Of a stretch of DNA of 64,000 bases, positions 25,901 to 33,253 are shown piece by piece. The stretch is from the NCBI GenBank assembly GCA_003243425.1, contig QFQP01000011.1, positions 225,984 to 289,983 of the forward strand. The letters are read 5' to 3'. The translations under genes were made by a program, and so were the position numbers. The notes below the pieces were generated by a model. The model was not told where the DNA came from. It searched no databases and worked only from the letters and a program-made list of their open reading frames with translations. Origin of the DNA: Archangium gephyra (GTDB lineage: Bacteria > Myxococcota > Myxococcia > Myxococcales > Myxococcaceae). How positions within the stretch are numbered: position 1 is the first letter of the stretch; the number at the start of each line of letters is the position of its first letter.

Positions 25901-28438
25901 ACCAGCGAAGACGAAGCGCTCACCCTGGCCGTCAGCGCGAGCGACATGGAGAACGACGCGCTCACCTTCGCCATCGTGCGCCAGCCGATGCACGGCACGC
26001 TCACCGGCACCGCGCCCGACTTCACCTACGCGCCGAACGCCGACTTCAATGGCGACGACACGTTCACCTTCAAGGCCAACGACGGCCAGGTCGACTCGGC
26101 CGAGCAGACCATTCGCATCACGGTCACGCCGGTGAACGACGCGCCCCTCGCGCTCTCGCAGCGCATCACCGCGCACGAAGACACGCCGGTGAACGCGTGG
26201 GTCGCGGGCAGCGACGTCGACGGCGACGCGCTGACCTTCACCATCGTGCAGCAGCCCATGCACGGCTCGCTGTCGGGCACCGCGCCGAACTACACCTACA
26301 CGCCGAACGCCGACTTCACCGGCGCCGACGCCTTCACGTTCAAGGTGAACGACGGCCAGCTCGACTCGGCGCTCGGCACGGTCGCCATCGACGTCGGCCG
26401 CAGCAACGACGCCCCGGTGGCCCGTGCTTCACGCGCGACCGTCGACGAAGACGGCGAAGTGGCCATCACGCTCACCGCTGACGACGCCGACGGCGACGCG
26501 CTCACGTTCGCGGTGCTGAGCCAGCCCACGCACGGCACGCTCAGCGGCAGTGGCGCCGAGCTGCTGTACGCGCCCGAGCCGAACTTCTTCGGCGACGACA
26601 GCTTCACGTTCCGCGCGAACGATGGTCAGGCCGATTCGCAAGTCGCCACCATTCGCATCACCGTGAAGCCGGTCGACGACGCGCCCATCGCCAAGGCGCA
26701 GAGCATCGGCCTGATGCAGGACACCGCCACCGAGCTGAAGCTCGAGGGTGAAGATCTCGAAGGCGCGGCGCTGACGTTCACCATCACCGCGGCGCCGAAG
26801 TTCGGCACGCTCTCGGGTGAAGGTCAGAACCTCGTCTACAAGCCGGCGCTCGGCTACGCGGGTGACGACGCGTTCGAGTTCATCGTCACCGCCGACGGCA
26901 CCAACTCGCAGCCGGCCACCGTGGCCATCAGCGTGATGAAGGCCGACGACAGCTTCACCGGTGGCGGCGTGGGCTGCTCGTCGACGGGCAGCAGCTCGTG
27001 GGGCTGGTTGGCGACGATCGCCGGGGTGCTCGCGGCGCTCCGTCGTCGTCAGACGCGCGCGGTGGCGCTCGCCGCGGTCGTGGCCGCGCCGGTGCTGGCC
27101 CAGGAGCAGTCGCTCACGCTGCCGCGCATCGACAGCCAGGCGCTGCACCTCAACGCGGGTGCGGCCGACAGCCTGGTGACGCAGGGTGGCCTGCTGCTCA
27201 ACGGCAACACCTTCCGCGCGTCGCTGGCCGCGCAGTACGAGTACGAGCCGTTGATGTTCACGCGCAACGGCGTGCAGCGCGGGGCGATCATCGGTCACCG
27301 TGCGTCCGCCATCGCCACGCTCGCGTACGCGCCGTTCTCGTGGCTCGAGGTGAACGCCGACCTGCCCGTCGCGCTCTATCAGCGCGGTGACGACCTCACC
27401 GCGTACGGTCTGGCCACGCCGACCACCACCGCGTTCGGCACCAGCCTCATTCAGGTGCGCGGTGGCCTGCTGCAGCAGCGTCGTGGCAATCCGCTCGACC
27501 TCACCATCGGCGCCGGCGTGTTGCTGCCGTTGGGCAGCACCATGTCGGTGACGAGTGACGCGGGCGTCGGCTTCGTGCCGCGCATCGGAGTCGGCCGGCA
27601 GCTGTTCCACTGGCTGCGCGTCGGTGGCGACGTGGGCATCGGCCTGCGGCCGCAGAGCACCTACGAAGGCACGGTCATCAACCGCAACGCGATCGAAGCG
27701 GCCGTGGTGGTGCACACCATGAACCTGCCGGTGAACGCGGAGCTCTCGTACCGCCTCATCGGCTCGCTCGGCGGCGGTCCCATCGGCAGCGAGCTGCTCA
27801 TCGGTGGCCGTGGCGCCTTCGCGCGGCGCTTCGAGGCCTTCGCGGTGGCAGGCATGGGTCTGGGCAGCGGCGCCGGCACGCCCGCGTTCCGAGCCATCGC
27901 CGGCGTGTCGGTGTCGTTCGACTTCACGCCTGCGCCGGCGCCGGTTCAGCCGGTGGTCGTCGCGCCCGAACCGGCGGTGGTCGCGCCCGAGCCGAAGCCG
28001 GAGCCCGCGCCCGTCGTGGAAGCCGTGCCCGCGCCCGCGCCGGAACCCGTGACCGAGGCAATCGCCGAGGCGGTCGCCGTGGCGAACGAAGAGATCAAAG
28101 AGGCCATGGTGGGTACGCAGCTGTTCAAGGCCGGTTCGTTCACCATCGACGCGTCCGCGATTCCCACGCTCGACCACGTCGCGAAGACCGTGAAGGAAGG
28201 CCCCGCGTCACAGCGGGTGCGCGTCGAAGGCTTCACCGATTCTTCTGGCCCGCTCGAATTGAACCTGTCGCTGTCGAAGCAGCGCGCCGAGGTGGTCAAG
28301 AAGGCGCTCGTGGAACGCGGCATCGACGCCGCGCGCATCGACGCCATCGGCGTGGGTCCCGCGCGCCCCATCGCGTCGAACGACACGCGGGAAGGCCGCG
28401 AAGCCAACCGCCGCTTCGAGATCACCCTGGTGCCGTGA
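19970..28438 (+). CDS. Giant adhesin / MYXO-CTERM / outer-membrane barrel-OmpA polyprotein
   Basis: The product is 2822 residues in one uninterrupted frame. The lipoprotein-type signal ends FAASC. A beta-sandwich domain follows (about 30-260), two IPT/TIG domains (about 262-430), a KNH-like domain (about 435-525) and an Ig-like domain (about 531-620). Nineteen cadherin-like tandem-95 repeats run from 621 to about 2330. Then comes a MYXO-CTERM-like segment: Cys2336, a hydrophobic stretch (GWLATIAGVLAAL) and Arg2358-2360. Normally a protein ends there; here it continues through a second signal-like stretch (VALAAVVAAPVLA, cleavage before Gln2378) into a beta-barrel-like region (2378-2650). A Pro/Glu/Ala linker and an OmpA peptidoglycan-binding domain (about 2715-2822, VEGFTDSSG, ANRRFEI) finish it. 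It should be a cell-surface adhesin. Whether it stays one chain or is cut in two is unknown. Confidence 0.9.
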   Translation: MRLPLALAATLVFAASCSPEAEDAVAPKQAVAKVREPLTTVASYDFEGGLSGWTAAATSGTCTWQVLTNPQTLSVSTALNPFSVTLADTGAHLAPPTGSKVIWFGHTANGTFVGNPYPAQSAKNGGSSAAVQTGTITSPVFSLTGATKAQLDFDSWWEIEGTAAASYDLMTVLVSTNGTTFTQLAKLNPSFAAAQPADAAYSSGGPAAPPVWRHYVYDLSAYAGQATVYVRFMFDSRDTSYNAFRSFTVDNVVIGKGNALDAPVITSVEPNIATANDLVSINGSGFLGGAVFTIGTTTITAANITQFGANAVIFKVPTMTAGTYPVKVTNPDGQTFTLANGFTYSSTASPTISSISPATANVNQAQSTIITGSNFVNGATVMIGGTAASSVIWNSATQLTVMVPALAAGTYNVEVTNPSGQSGTKFAAYTVADTSTISLTAPNGGQVWQAGTSQNITWTQSGGSKVNIALYKNGVFVGDIATNVTASAGTYTWAIPATTAAGTDYRVRIYNPAGTTTATSAANFTITASPAIPTTISLTSSVNPSSVGQAVTFTATFSPSSVLGTVTFTVDGATVGSALLVGGNTASSPAISSMSAGSHTITATFVGTLPYNNSSTSITQVVGAAPTANAQSRTTAEDTAMSVTLAATDPDNGTLTYTVLAGPTKGSLSGTPPNLTYTPNANANGSDSFTFKANDGTFDSNTATVSITITPVNDAPVANAASFTVAEDGTLNLTLSGTDVDGDTLTWTTAAPANGTLSGTGATRVYTPNANYFGSDAFTFTVHDGTVSSAAATISITVTPVNDAPVAIASSATTAEDTAVAITLLGSDVDGDALTYIVGSPAHGSLSGAAPNLTYTPAANYFGSDSFTFTVKDATLTSAPATVTIVVTAVNDAPIANAQAVTTAEDTQVTITLTGSDVDGDALSWTVGTPAHGTLSGSAPNLTYTPNANYQGSDSFTFTVNDGSLASAPASVSLTVTSVNDAPVAAAQTVTTAEDTQVSVTLSGSDVDGDAITYQVGAPAHGTLSGTAPNLTYTPNANYEGSDAFTFTVKDASLTSAPATVNVTITAVNDAPVATASSVTTDEDHAVAITLNATDADGDTLTYTVGAPTHGALSGTAPNLTYTPNADFHGSDAFTFTVSDGQTNSNTATVSLTVTPVNDAPIASSANVTTSEDIAVAIALAASDVDGDALTYTVGTPANGTLSGTAPNLTYTPNTDFNGSDSFTFTVSDGQTTSNAATVSIVIKDENDAPVAHPANGTTDEDTAISVTLTAEDLDGDALTWSVGTPAHGSLSGTAPNLTYTPNADFNGSDSFTFTVNDGLVTSNTATFSLTVTPVNDAPLANAQTLNGNEDDSISFTLTGSDVENSALSFAIVSQPAHGTLSGSGANRVYAPNANFNGTDSFTFTVSDGQATSAPATVTFHIAGENDAPVSMTGSASTSEDMAVSITLNATDIDNDALTYAIVAPPTRGTLSGTGASRVYTPNANFHGTDTFSFQVNDGELDSNVSTITITVVSVNDVPVAGPATITLDEDTHADFTLLASDADGDQLTYTIVAQPQHGTLTGTLPQVHYVPDADFNGDDTFTFKVSDGTADSDVATISLTVAPINDAPIATAAGVTTDEDEALAITLAATDVDGDALTFTIVDQPAHGTLSGTPPAMTYTPNASFNGSDSFTFKANDGALDSAKATIDIDVTSVNDEPVANAQAVTLAEDATANITLEATDVDGDALTYTVVAQPQHGTLSGTAPNLTYAPNPNFNGSDAFTFEVTDGTLTSAIATVAITVTPVDDAPIVNAVSVSTSEDTAASFTVTGSDVDGDVVTFVIVSPPAHGTISGTAPNFVYTPNDDYEGPDSFSFVAVANGVSSQPMQVDVSISAVNDAPVAQAPSITADEDLPAQVTLLAHDADGDTLTYTIVTAPQHGTLTGTAPNLIYTPDANYNGPDSFSFTVSDGSETSAEVVVSFGVTAVNDAPVADAQSLTTSEDEALTLAVSASDMENDALTFAIVRQPMHGTLTGTAPDFTYAPNADFNGDDTFTFKANDGQVDSAEQTIRITVTPVNDAPLALSQRITAHEDTPVNAWVAGSDVDGDALTFTIVQQPMHGSLSGTAPNYTYTPNADFTGADAFTFKVNDGQLDSALGTVAIDVGRSNDAPVARASRATVDEDGEVAITLTADDADGDALTFAVLSQPTHGTLSGSGAELLYAPEPNFFGDDSFTFRANDGQADSQVATIRITVKPVDDAPIAKAQSIGLMQDTATELKLEGEDLEGAALTFTITAAPKFGTLSGEGQNLVYKPALGYAGDDAFEFIVTADGTNSQPATVAISVMKADDSFTGGGVGCSSTGSSSWGWLATIAGVLAALRRRQTRAVALAAVVAAPVLAQEQSLTLPRIDSQALHLNAGAADSLVTQGGLLLNGNTFRASLAAQYEYEPLMFTRNGVQRGAIIGHRASAIATLAYAPFSWLEVNADLPVALYQRGDDLTAYGLATPTTTAFGTSLIQVRGGLLQQRRGNPLDLTIGAGVLLPLGSTMSVTSDAGVGFVPRIGVGRQLFHWLRVGGDVGIGLRPQSTYEGTVINRNAIEAAVVVHTMNLPVNAELSYRLIGSLGGGPIGSELLIGGRGAFARRFEAFAVAGMGLGSGAGTPAFRAIAGVSVSFDFTPAPAPVQPVVVAPEPAVVAPEPKPEPAPVVEAVPAPAPEPVTEAIAEAVAVANEEIKEAMVGTQLFKAGSFTIDASAIPTLDHVAKTVKEGPASQRVRVEGFTDSSGPLELNLSLSKQRAEVVKKALVERGIDAARIDAIGVGPARPIASNDTREGREANRRFEITLVP
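21831..26946 (+). repeat. Nineteen tandem repeats of about 270 bases inside the giant adhesin gene
   Basis: Each unit encodes 89-91 residues with the skeleton xxTxEDxxxxxTLxxxDxDGDxLTYxV, GTLSGTAPNLTYTPN, GSDSFTFTVxDG and a terminal VNDAP. The protein pattern is regular over the whole array and the DNA of many units is also close, especially around the ACGGCACGCTCTCGGGCACC block. The acidic DxDGD and NDAP motifs are like calcium-binding sites at cadherin domain borders. Unit number could change by recombination. The last unit has lost the ED and NDAP motifs and leads into the sorting-motif region. Confidence 0.9.
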
Positions 28439-28861
28439 TCACCTGACCTGCACCACGCCGACCATCGTCGGTGCGTGCAGGTCGCAGTAGTACGGGTACA
28501 GGCCGGCTTCCGGGAACACGACCACCAGGTCGTCGGCGCCGGTGTCCTTCCGGGTGATCGGATTTCCTGGACTCCCGGCATCAGCATTGAACGCGCCGGG
28601 CGACAGCGGGTGCGTGTTGAAGTTGCCGCTGAAGGTGACGCTCTGCCCACGCGCGATGGTGATGCACTTCGGCGCATAGCCGAGCGCAGGGCTGTCATTC
28701 GCCGAGCCGAACGACACCTGACGCGCGGCCCCCTCGGCGCTGCGGTCCACGTATTCGGTGCAGTTGTGAATCACTTCGACCGAACCACCATCGGGCTTCG
28801 TCACCGGCTCGCCACACGCAGCGAGCGCGACACACGTCAGCCACCACCATCGTGAGCACAT
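28439..28861 (-). CDS. Blue-copper (cupredoxin) lipoprotein
   Basis: The 140-residue product has a lipoprotein signal with lipobox Ala-Leu-Ala-Ala before Cys16. A plastocyanin-like domain follows: His84 in FNTHPLSP and Cys126, His129 and Met133 in YYCDLHAPTM are the four expected type-1 copper ligands. It should carry electrons in the periplasm or on the outer membrane. Its stop is immediately next to the stop of the giant adhesin gene (convergent). Its start is 106 bases from the divergent ferritin-like operon. That arrangement suggests a shared redox or metal-handling region. Confidence 0.85.
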   Translation of the reverse strand: MCSRWWWLTCVALAACGEPVTKPDGGSVEVIHNCTEYVDRSAEGAARQVSFGSANDSPALGYAPKCITIARGQSVTFSGNFNTHPLSPGAFNADAGSPGNPITRKDTGADDLVVVFPEAGLYPYYCDLHAPTMVGVVQVR

Positions 28862-28967
28862 GAAGCGAACGGACGCCCGACAGCACGTTTCGTTTCATCG
28901 TCGAAAGGAGCGAACCGATCGCCAGCCTGCTCCGTACCTGTCGGTCACCCCAATTGGAGGAGCACCC

Positions 28968-29666
28968 ATGAGCAAACAAGACGAAGCGCCGCTGTCGCGA
29001 CGCGATGCAGTTCTGAGGACGGCTGCGGGCCTTGGTATGGCCGCGCTGCTGGTGAAGTCTTCGACCGCGCGCGCGCAGAGCACCGACGACACCGCGATTC
29101 TCAAAGCGCTCATTCGCGCCGAGCGAAACGCCATCGCCACCTACGAAGCCGGAGCCGGGGTCATCGACGCAGCGCCCAACACCGATCCGCTCTACGGCTT
29201 TCGCGGCATCGTCAAAGCCATCGCCCTGCACTTCAGGCAGCAACACGTCGACCACGAAGCCAAGCTGGTGAAGTACCTCACCACCCAGAGCGGCGTGGAC
29301 GATGTCGGCGGGGGCAGCGCGCAGATTCCGAGTGGCTTCGTGGCCAACATCAAGAACGTGGTCGACCTCGCGACCAACGCCGAGAAGGCCGCGGCGATCG
29401 CGTACACCGACGTGCAGAAGTCGCTCACCCGCTCCGACAACGCGGAGCTCGCCGCCGCCATCGGCTCCGATGAGACCCAGCACTTCGTCGTGCTGCAGCT
29501 CGTCGCGCGCGGCTTCGTGGTTCCCCCCGCCGCGGTCGCGGGGATGGACGCGAGCGCGCTCGCCTCGACGGCCGCGAAGTTCGCGCCGCGCAGCTTCACC
29601 GTCGCCATCGACGGAGCGCTCGGCCTCGATGACCCCAACTTCCCCTACTACGACGTCACGCGCTGA
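28968..29666 (+). CDS. Tat-exported ferritin-like protein
   Basis: The 232-residue product begins with a twin-arginine signal (LSRRDAVLRTAAGLGMAALL) with cleavage after ARA. The mature part is a ferritin-like four-helix domain with likely metal ligands in ERNAIATYE, HVDHEAK, EKAAAIAYTD and SDETQHF. Export by Tat fits folding with metal in the cytoplasm. The ATG at 28968 is decided by a GGAGG ribosome site seven bases upstream. It is followed after 13 bases by a second ferritin-like gene, so both are likely one operon. Iron storage, peroxide defence or structural use are all possible. Confidence 0.8.
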   Translation: MSKQDEAPLSRRDAVLRTAAGLGMAALLVKSSTARAQSTDDTAILKALIRAERNAIATYEAGAGVIDAAPNTDPLYGFRGIVKAIALHFRQQHVDHEAKLVKYLTTQSGVDDVGGGSAQIPSGFVANIKNVVDLATNAEKAAAIAYTDVQKSLTRSDNAELAAAIGSDETQHFVVLQLVARGFVVPPAAVAGMDASALASTAAKFAPRSFTVAIDGALGLDDPNFPYYDVTR

Positions 29667-29679
29667 ACGGAGCCAGACC

Positions 29680-30378
29680 ATGAAGACCATCGACAAGAAC
29701 CGACGCCTCTTCGTTCAGGGTGGCGCTGCACTCGGCGCGGGGCTCGCGCTCACGGCGTGCGGCTCCAACATGATGACCCCCGACGGCGGAACGAACACCG
29801 ACGCAGGTGTGACCGACGCCGACATCGCCTCGATGAACGCGCTGCTGTCGGCGGAGTACAAGGCGATCGACGCGTACACGCAGGGCGCTGGCGTGCTCAG
29901 CGGCGATTCGTCAGACCTGGGCAAGCTGGTGCTCGCGGTGGCCGTCGAGTTCCAGAAGGACCACCGGGAACACGCGGCGCTGCTCGCGCAGACCGTCGTC
30001 AACCTCGGCGGCACGCCGGTGCTCGAAGCCGACAACAAGTTCACGTTGCCCACGGGCTTCGTCGCCAACACCGTCAACGTCATGAAGCTGGCCTGCAACG
30101 AAGAGCGCCGCGCGGCGGTCGCCTACAACCAGGTCCTCAAGGGCCTCAAGGCGCCGAACAACCGCTTCATCTCCGCCGCGATTCAGGGCGACGAAACGAT
30201 GCACTACGTGGTGCTCGCCGCGCTCATCGAAGGGCTCGCGGTGCCGACGGCTTCACTGACGCCGACGATGAACGCAGACCAGGTCGTGCCGCGCGCGTAC
30301 GTGTCGAGCACGGTGTCGCTGGGTGGGAGCACCGGCCTCGAAGCCGAAGCCGACATCGCCACCAACGACATGATGTGA
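29680..30378 (+). CDS. Ferritin-like lipoprotein with Tat-type signal
   Basis: The 232-residue product has two arginines before a hydrophobic stretch (KNRRLFVQGGAALGAGLAL) and a lipobox LTACG, so it is probably a Tat-exported lipoprotein. The mature domain is a ferritin-like bundle with motifs SAEYKAIDAYTQG, KDHREHAAL, CNEERRAAVAYNQ and GDETMHYVV. These match the positions of the metal ligands in the upstream paralogue. The two proteins share length and helix pattern but differ in anchoring: one soluble, one lipid-anchored. A GGAG before ATG 29680 is the likely ribosome site. Confidence 0.8.
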   Translation: MKTIDKNRRLFVQGGAALGAGLALTACGSNMMTPDGGTNTDAGVTDADIASMNALLSAEYKAIDAYTQGAGVLSGDSSDLGKLVLAVAVEFQKDHREHAALLAQTVVNLGGTPVLEADNKFTLPTGFVANTVNVMKLACNEERRAAVAYNQVLKGLKAPNNRFISAAIQGDETMHYVVLAALIEGLAVPTASLTPTMNADQVVPRAYVSSTVSLGGSTGLEAEADIATNDMM

Positions 30379-30418
30379 CCAGAAGGCACCGCTCGCTGTT
30401 CCGCGAGCGCGTGCGCCT

Positions 30419-31624
30419 TCACGTCGCGAGCCGACGAATCAGCCGCTCGGCGTAATCGATGCTCGCGCCGAGCTGCTTCTCGTCGACGTTCGACCAGGTG
30501 TCCGTCGGGTGGTGGTAGTGCCGCGGCGCGCCGATGTCCGGGTCGATGCACGTCAGCGACACCGACTGCCACCCACGCACCAGGAACGGCAGCGCGTCCG
30601 TCGCGCCGGTGGGAATCACGTACTTCGTTGCCTGCTCGCCGCCCTCGGTGTTCGTGGCGATGATCGCCGCCTCGAGCGGAGCCGGCACCGCGATCGGCCA
30701 CAGCTCACCTTCTTCGAGGTAGCGCAGCGTGCCGTTCGACAAGGTGTCGAGCCCCAGCACCACGGTCTGCGCCTTGTTCCACTCGTTCGAGACCTCGAGC
30801 TGCTGCGCGAGCCGCAATGCGCCACCGGTGCCCGCCTCTTCCGAGCCGCTGAAGACGATGACCAGCTCGACGTCGTCGGGCAGCTTGCCGGCAAGGCGGT
30901 GGGCGAGCTCGACGCACCCCGAACAACCGGACAAATTATCCGCAGCGCCGGGCACGACCTGGTTCCGCAGCACCACGTCGACGTTGAACGCGAAGGTGAG
31001 GAACGCGGGAATGGTGAGCGCGCACACCAACCACCACGGCGCGAACCACACGTTCAACGTCGCCAGCGAGAACAGCACCGCGTTCACCGCCACCGTCGCC
31101 GTCGCCAGCCCGAGCTGCTTCTTGAACCAGCCCAGGCCCCTGGGCGGCTCCCTGGTGGCGACCTTGATCAACGCGGGCGTGAAGACCTTGCCGGTGAACG
31201 CCGCGTCGGCATGCGCGACGAGCACGACCCGGCGACGCATGGTGGTCTTCGCCGGCAGCGTGCACACCAGGTTCTGCGACTGAATCGAGGGGAACAGCGC
31301 GCGCAGCAACAGCCCACGACGGGTCGACTCGAGCGTGTACGAAAGCGCGACGAACCCGTGCAGCACCGCACCCGCGAGCGGCCACCACACCCCGAGCCCC
31401 GTGCCCAGCACCGCCAGCCCGAAGTGCACCATCAACCCGGCGTAGAGGTTCTGGGTGAAGGTGTACGGCCGCCAATCGAGCCTGAAGCCGAGCGCCGCGA
31501 CCTCGGCTCCGAGCTTCTCCTGCGCCGTCTTCTCGAGCGCCGTGCCGGTCAAACGCCGCGGACCGAGCTCTTCGATCTGACGAATGCGTTCCAGCGGCCG
31601 TGCGCGCGCGTTGAGGGCGTTCAT
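30419..31624 (-). CDS. Membrane-embedded M28-family zinc aminopeptidase
   Basis: The 401-residue product has zinc-peptidase motifs of the M28 family: VLVAHADA, AADNLSGCSG, SGSEEAGTGG, a GLDT segment, and HYHHPTDTW as the last His ligand. Unusually for the family, two pairs of hydrophobic segments interrupt the domain. One pair lies at about 65-95 (LYAGLMVHFGLAVL, VWWPLAGAVLHGFVAL) and the other at about 185-235, so the enzyme is probably membrane-bound. The ATG at 31624 is preferred over a GTG six bases upstream. The substrate is unknown. Confidence 0.8.
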   Translation of the reverse strand: MNALNARARPLERIRQIEELGPRRLTGTALEKTAQEKLGAEVAALGFRLDWRPYTFTQNLYAGLMVHFGLAVLGTGLGVWWPLAGAVLHGFVALSYTLESTRRGLLLRALFPSIQSQNLVCTLPAKTTMRRRVVLVAHADAAFTGKVFTPALIKVATREPPRGLGWFKKQLGLATATVAVNAVLFSLATLNVWFAPWWLVCALTIPAFLTFAFNVDVVLRNQVVPGAADNLSGCSGCVELAHRLAGKLPDDVELVIVFSGSEEAGTGGALRLAQQLEVSNEWNKAQTVVLGLDTLSNGTLRYLEEGELWPIAVPAPLEAAIIATNTEGGEQATKYVIPTGATDALPFLVRGWQSVSLTCIDPDIGAPRHYHHPTDTWSNVDEKQLGASIDYAERLIRRLAT

Positions 31625-31705
31625 GCGCACTCAATGTCACAGGCGCTCTCCTCTCGCCCCTCGGTTTCAGAAGACCCGAGGGCATGAGCCCGTTAGCTCC
31701 TGACG

Positions 31706-32830
31706 ATGAGCAAGGCCCGCGGAGCAGGACGGCTGGCAGTCGAGGCGACGCTGGGTGTGTTGGAGCTCGTGGAGACGCTGCACCGCACCATCGCGTCGGG
31801 CCCTGCCGTGCTCGGTCGCCCACTCGAGCGCCCTGCTTCGTTGGTCACCGGCGCGGTCTACGGGACGATTCGTGGCGTGACGCGCCTCGTGGGTGACGGC
31901 GTCGACGCTGCGCTGGCCCAGCTCGAACCCCTGCTGAGCGAAGGCCAGAGCCCCGCGCTCGTAGCGGCGCCCAACGGTGTGCTCGGTGACTCTTTGCATG
32001 ACACGCGCAACCCGCTGGCCATCGCCATGTCGTTGCGCTCGTCACCGCCTGCGACCATCAGGGTCGTGGTGCTGGTGCACGGCTCGTCGATGAACGACCG
32101 GCAGTGGAATCGAAATGGTCACGACCACGGCGCGGCGCTCGCCCGAGACCTGGGCTTCACACCGGTCTACGCGCACTACAACAGCGGGCTGCACGTCTCC
32201 GTGAACGGGCGCGAACTGTCGACGAAGCTCGAGGCGCTGCTCGCCGCGTGGCCGGTGCCGGTCGACGAGCTGGTGCTCCTCGGCCACAGCATGGGAGGCC
32301 TCGTCGCGCGTTCCGCCTGTCACGCCGGCGCAGCAGCCGCCTGGCGACGAAAGCTGCGCGCGTTGATCACCCTCGGCACGCCCCACCACGGCTCGCCGCT
32401 CGAGCGTGCGGGCAACTGGTTCGAGCTGCTGCTGGGTGTGAGCCGCTACAGCGCGCCCTTCAAGCGACTGGCGACACTCAGGAGCGCCGGGGTGACCGAT
32501 CTGCGCTTCGGCAACGTGCTCGACGAGCACTGGCAAGGCCGCGATCGCTTCGACCTCGAGACCGACGCGCGGGTACCGCTGCCCCTGCCCGACGACGTGG
32601 CCTGCTACGCGATCGCCGCGACGCGCTCGGAGGCGCTGAACGATTCACCCCGTGGCGACGGGCTGGTTCCGGTCGACAGTGCGCTCGGACGGCACTCACG
32701 GCCGGAGCTCACGCTCGCATTTCCCCCGGACCACCAATGGGTCGGCGTGGGCATGGGGCACCTCGATCTGCTCGACCGCCGCGACGTCTACGAGACCCTG
32801 CGCGCCTGGCTGTCTGCGCGCAGCGACTGA
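31706..32830 (+). CDS. Alpha/beta hydrolase, PGAP1/lipase-like
   Basis: The 374-residue product carries the oxyanion loop LVHGSSMND, the nucleophile elbow GHSMGGL (Ser near residue 195), LGTPHHGSPLE and a late GDGLVPVDS (Asp) plus GMGHLDLLD (His). The TPHHGSP motif is typical of PGAP1-like lipases and related esterases. About 110 helical residues precede the catalytic domain. There is no signal peptide, so it is cytosolic or loosely membrane-associated. The 3' end overlaps the convergent membrane-protein gene by 43 bases. Confidence 0.85.
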   Translation: MSKARGAGRLAVEATLGVLELVETLHRTIASGPAVLGRPLERPASLVTGAVYGTIRGVTRLVGDGVDAALAQLEPLLSEGQSPALVAAPNGVLGDSLHDTRNPLAIAMSLRSSPPATIRVVVLVHGSSMNDRQWNRNGHDHGAALARDLGFTPVYAHYNSGLHVSVNGRELSTKLEALLAAWPVPVDELVLLGHSMGGLVARSACHAGAAAAWRRKLRALITLGTPHHGSPLERAGNWFELLLGVSRYSAPFKRLATLRSAGVTDLRFGNVLDEHWQGRDRFDLETDARVPLPLPDDVACYAIAATRSEALNDSPRGDGLVPVDSALGRHSRPELTLAFPPDHQWVGVGMGHLDLLDRRDVYETLRAWLSARSD

Positions 32831-33243
32831 CCCAGCCGCCCCAGCCCTGCGCCGAGCACGTTGACGATCACGCACCCGTTCCACGCGGTCAGGTGCGGTG
32901 GCGAAAGCGAGGCGATGTGTCCACCGCCGATCATCACCGCCACCAGCGAGAACGAGAACATGGTGTCGAGGGCATTGCCCAGGTCGCGCCGCGCCGGCGT
33001 CAGCACCGAGAATGTGCACGCCGCCCACGTGCGACGACCGAGCGCCAGCAACGTCACCGCGTTGAGCGCGTTGATGACGAGGTCGATGACACCGAGCGCG
33101 ACCAACGCCCAACCCGCGGTCGTGGCGCCATTTGCGAGGCACGTGAGGCCGACGACGATCTTGAAGCCGCAGAACGGCAAACCGACGGTGACGACCTCCA
33201 TCAACTCGAGCCAACGCGACTGCGGCGCCATGCGCAGCGCCAC
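32788..33243 (-). CDS. Four-segment membrane protein
   Basis: The 151-residue product has about four hydrophobic segments (around 15-35, 45-65, 85-110 and 120-140) and no recognised family motif. It starts at a GTG at 33243 just after the stop of the anti-sigma gene; an ATG at 33231 is an alternative start. The placement directly after a sigma/anti-sigma pair suggests co-transcription and possible regulation by that pair. The function is unknown. Confidence 0.6.
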   Translation of the reverse strand: MALRMAPQSRWLELMEVVTVGLPFCGFKIVVGLTCLANGATTAGWALVALGVIDLVINALNAVTLLALGRRTWAACTFSVLTPARRDLGNALDTMFSFSLVAVMIGGGHIASLSPPHLTAWNGCVIVNVLGAGLGRLGQSLRADSQARRVS

Positions 33244-33253
33244 TACACCAACT

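Noticed and set aside
21761..26263. A 1500-residue open frame on the minus strand over the repeat array
   Set aside because: It is antisense to the regular tandem repeats of the giant gene; its own protein is Arg/Val/Gly-rich without domains, so it is a shadow caused by codon bias.
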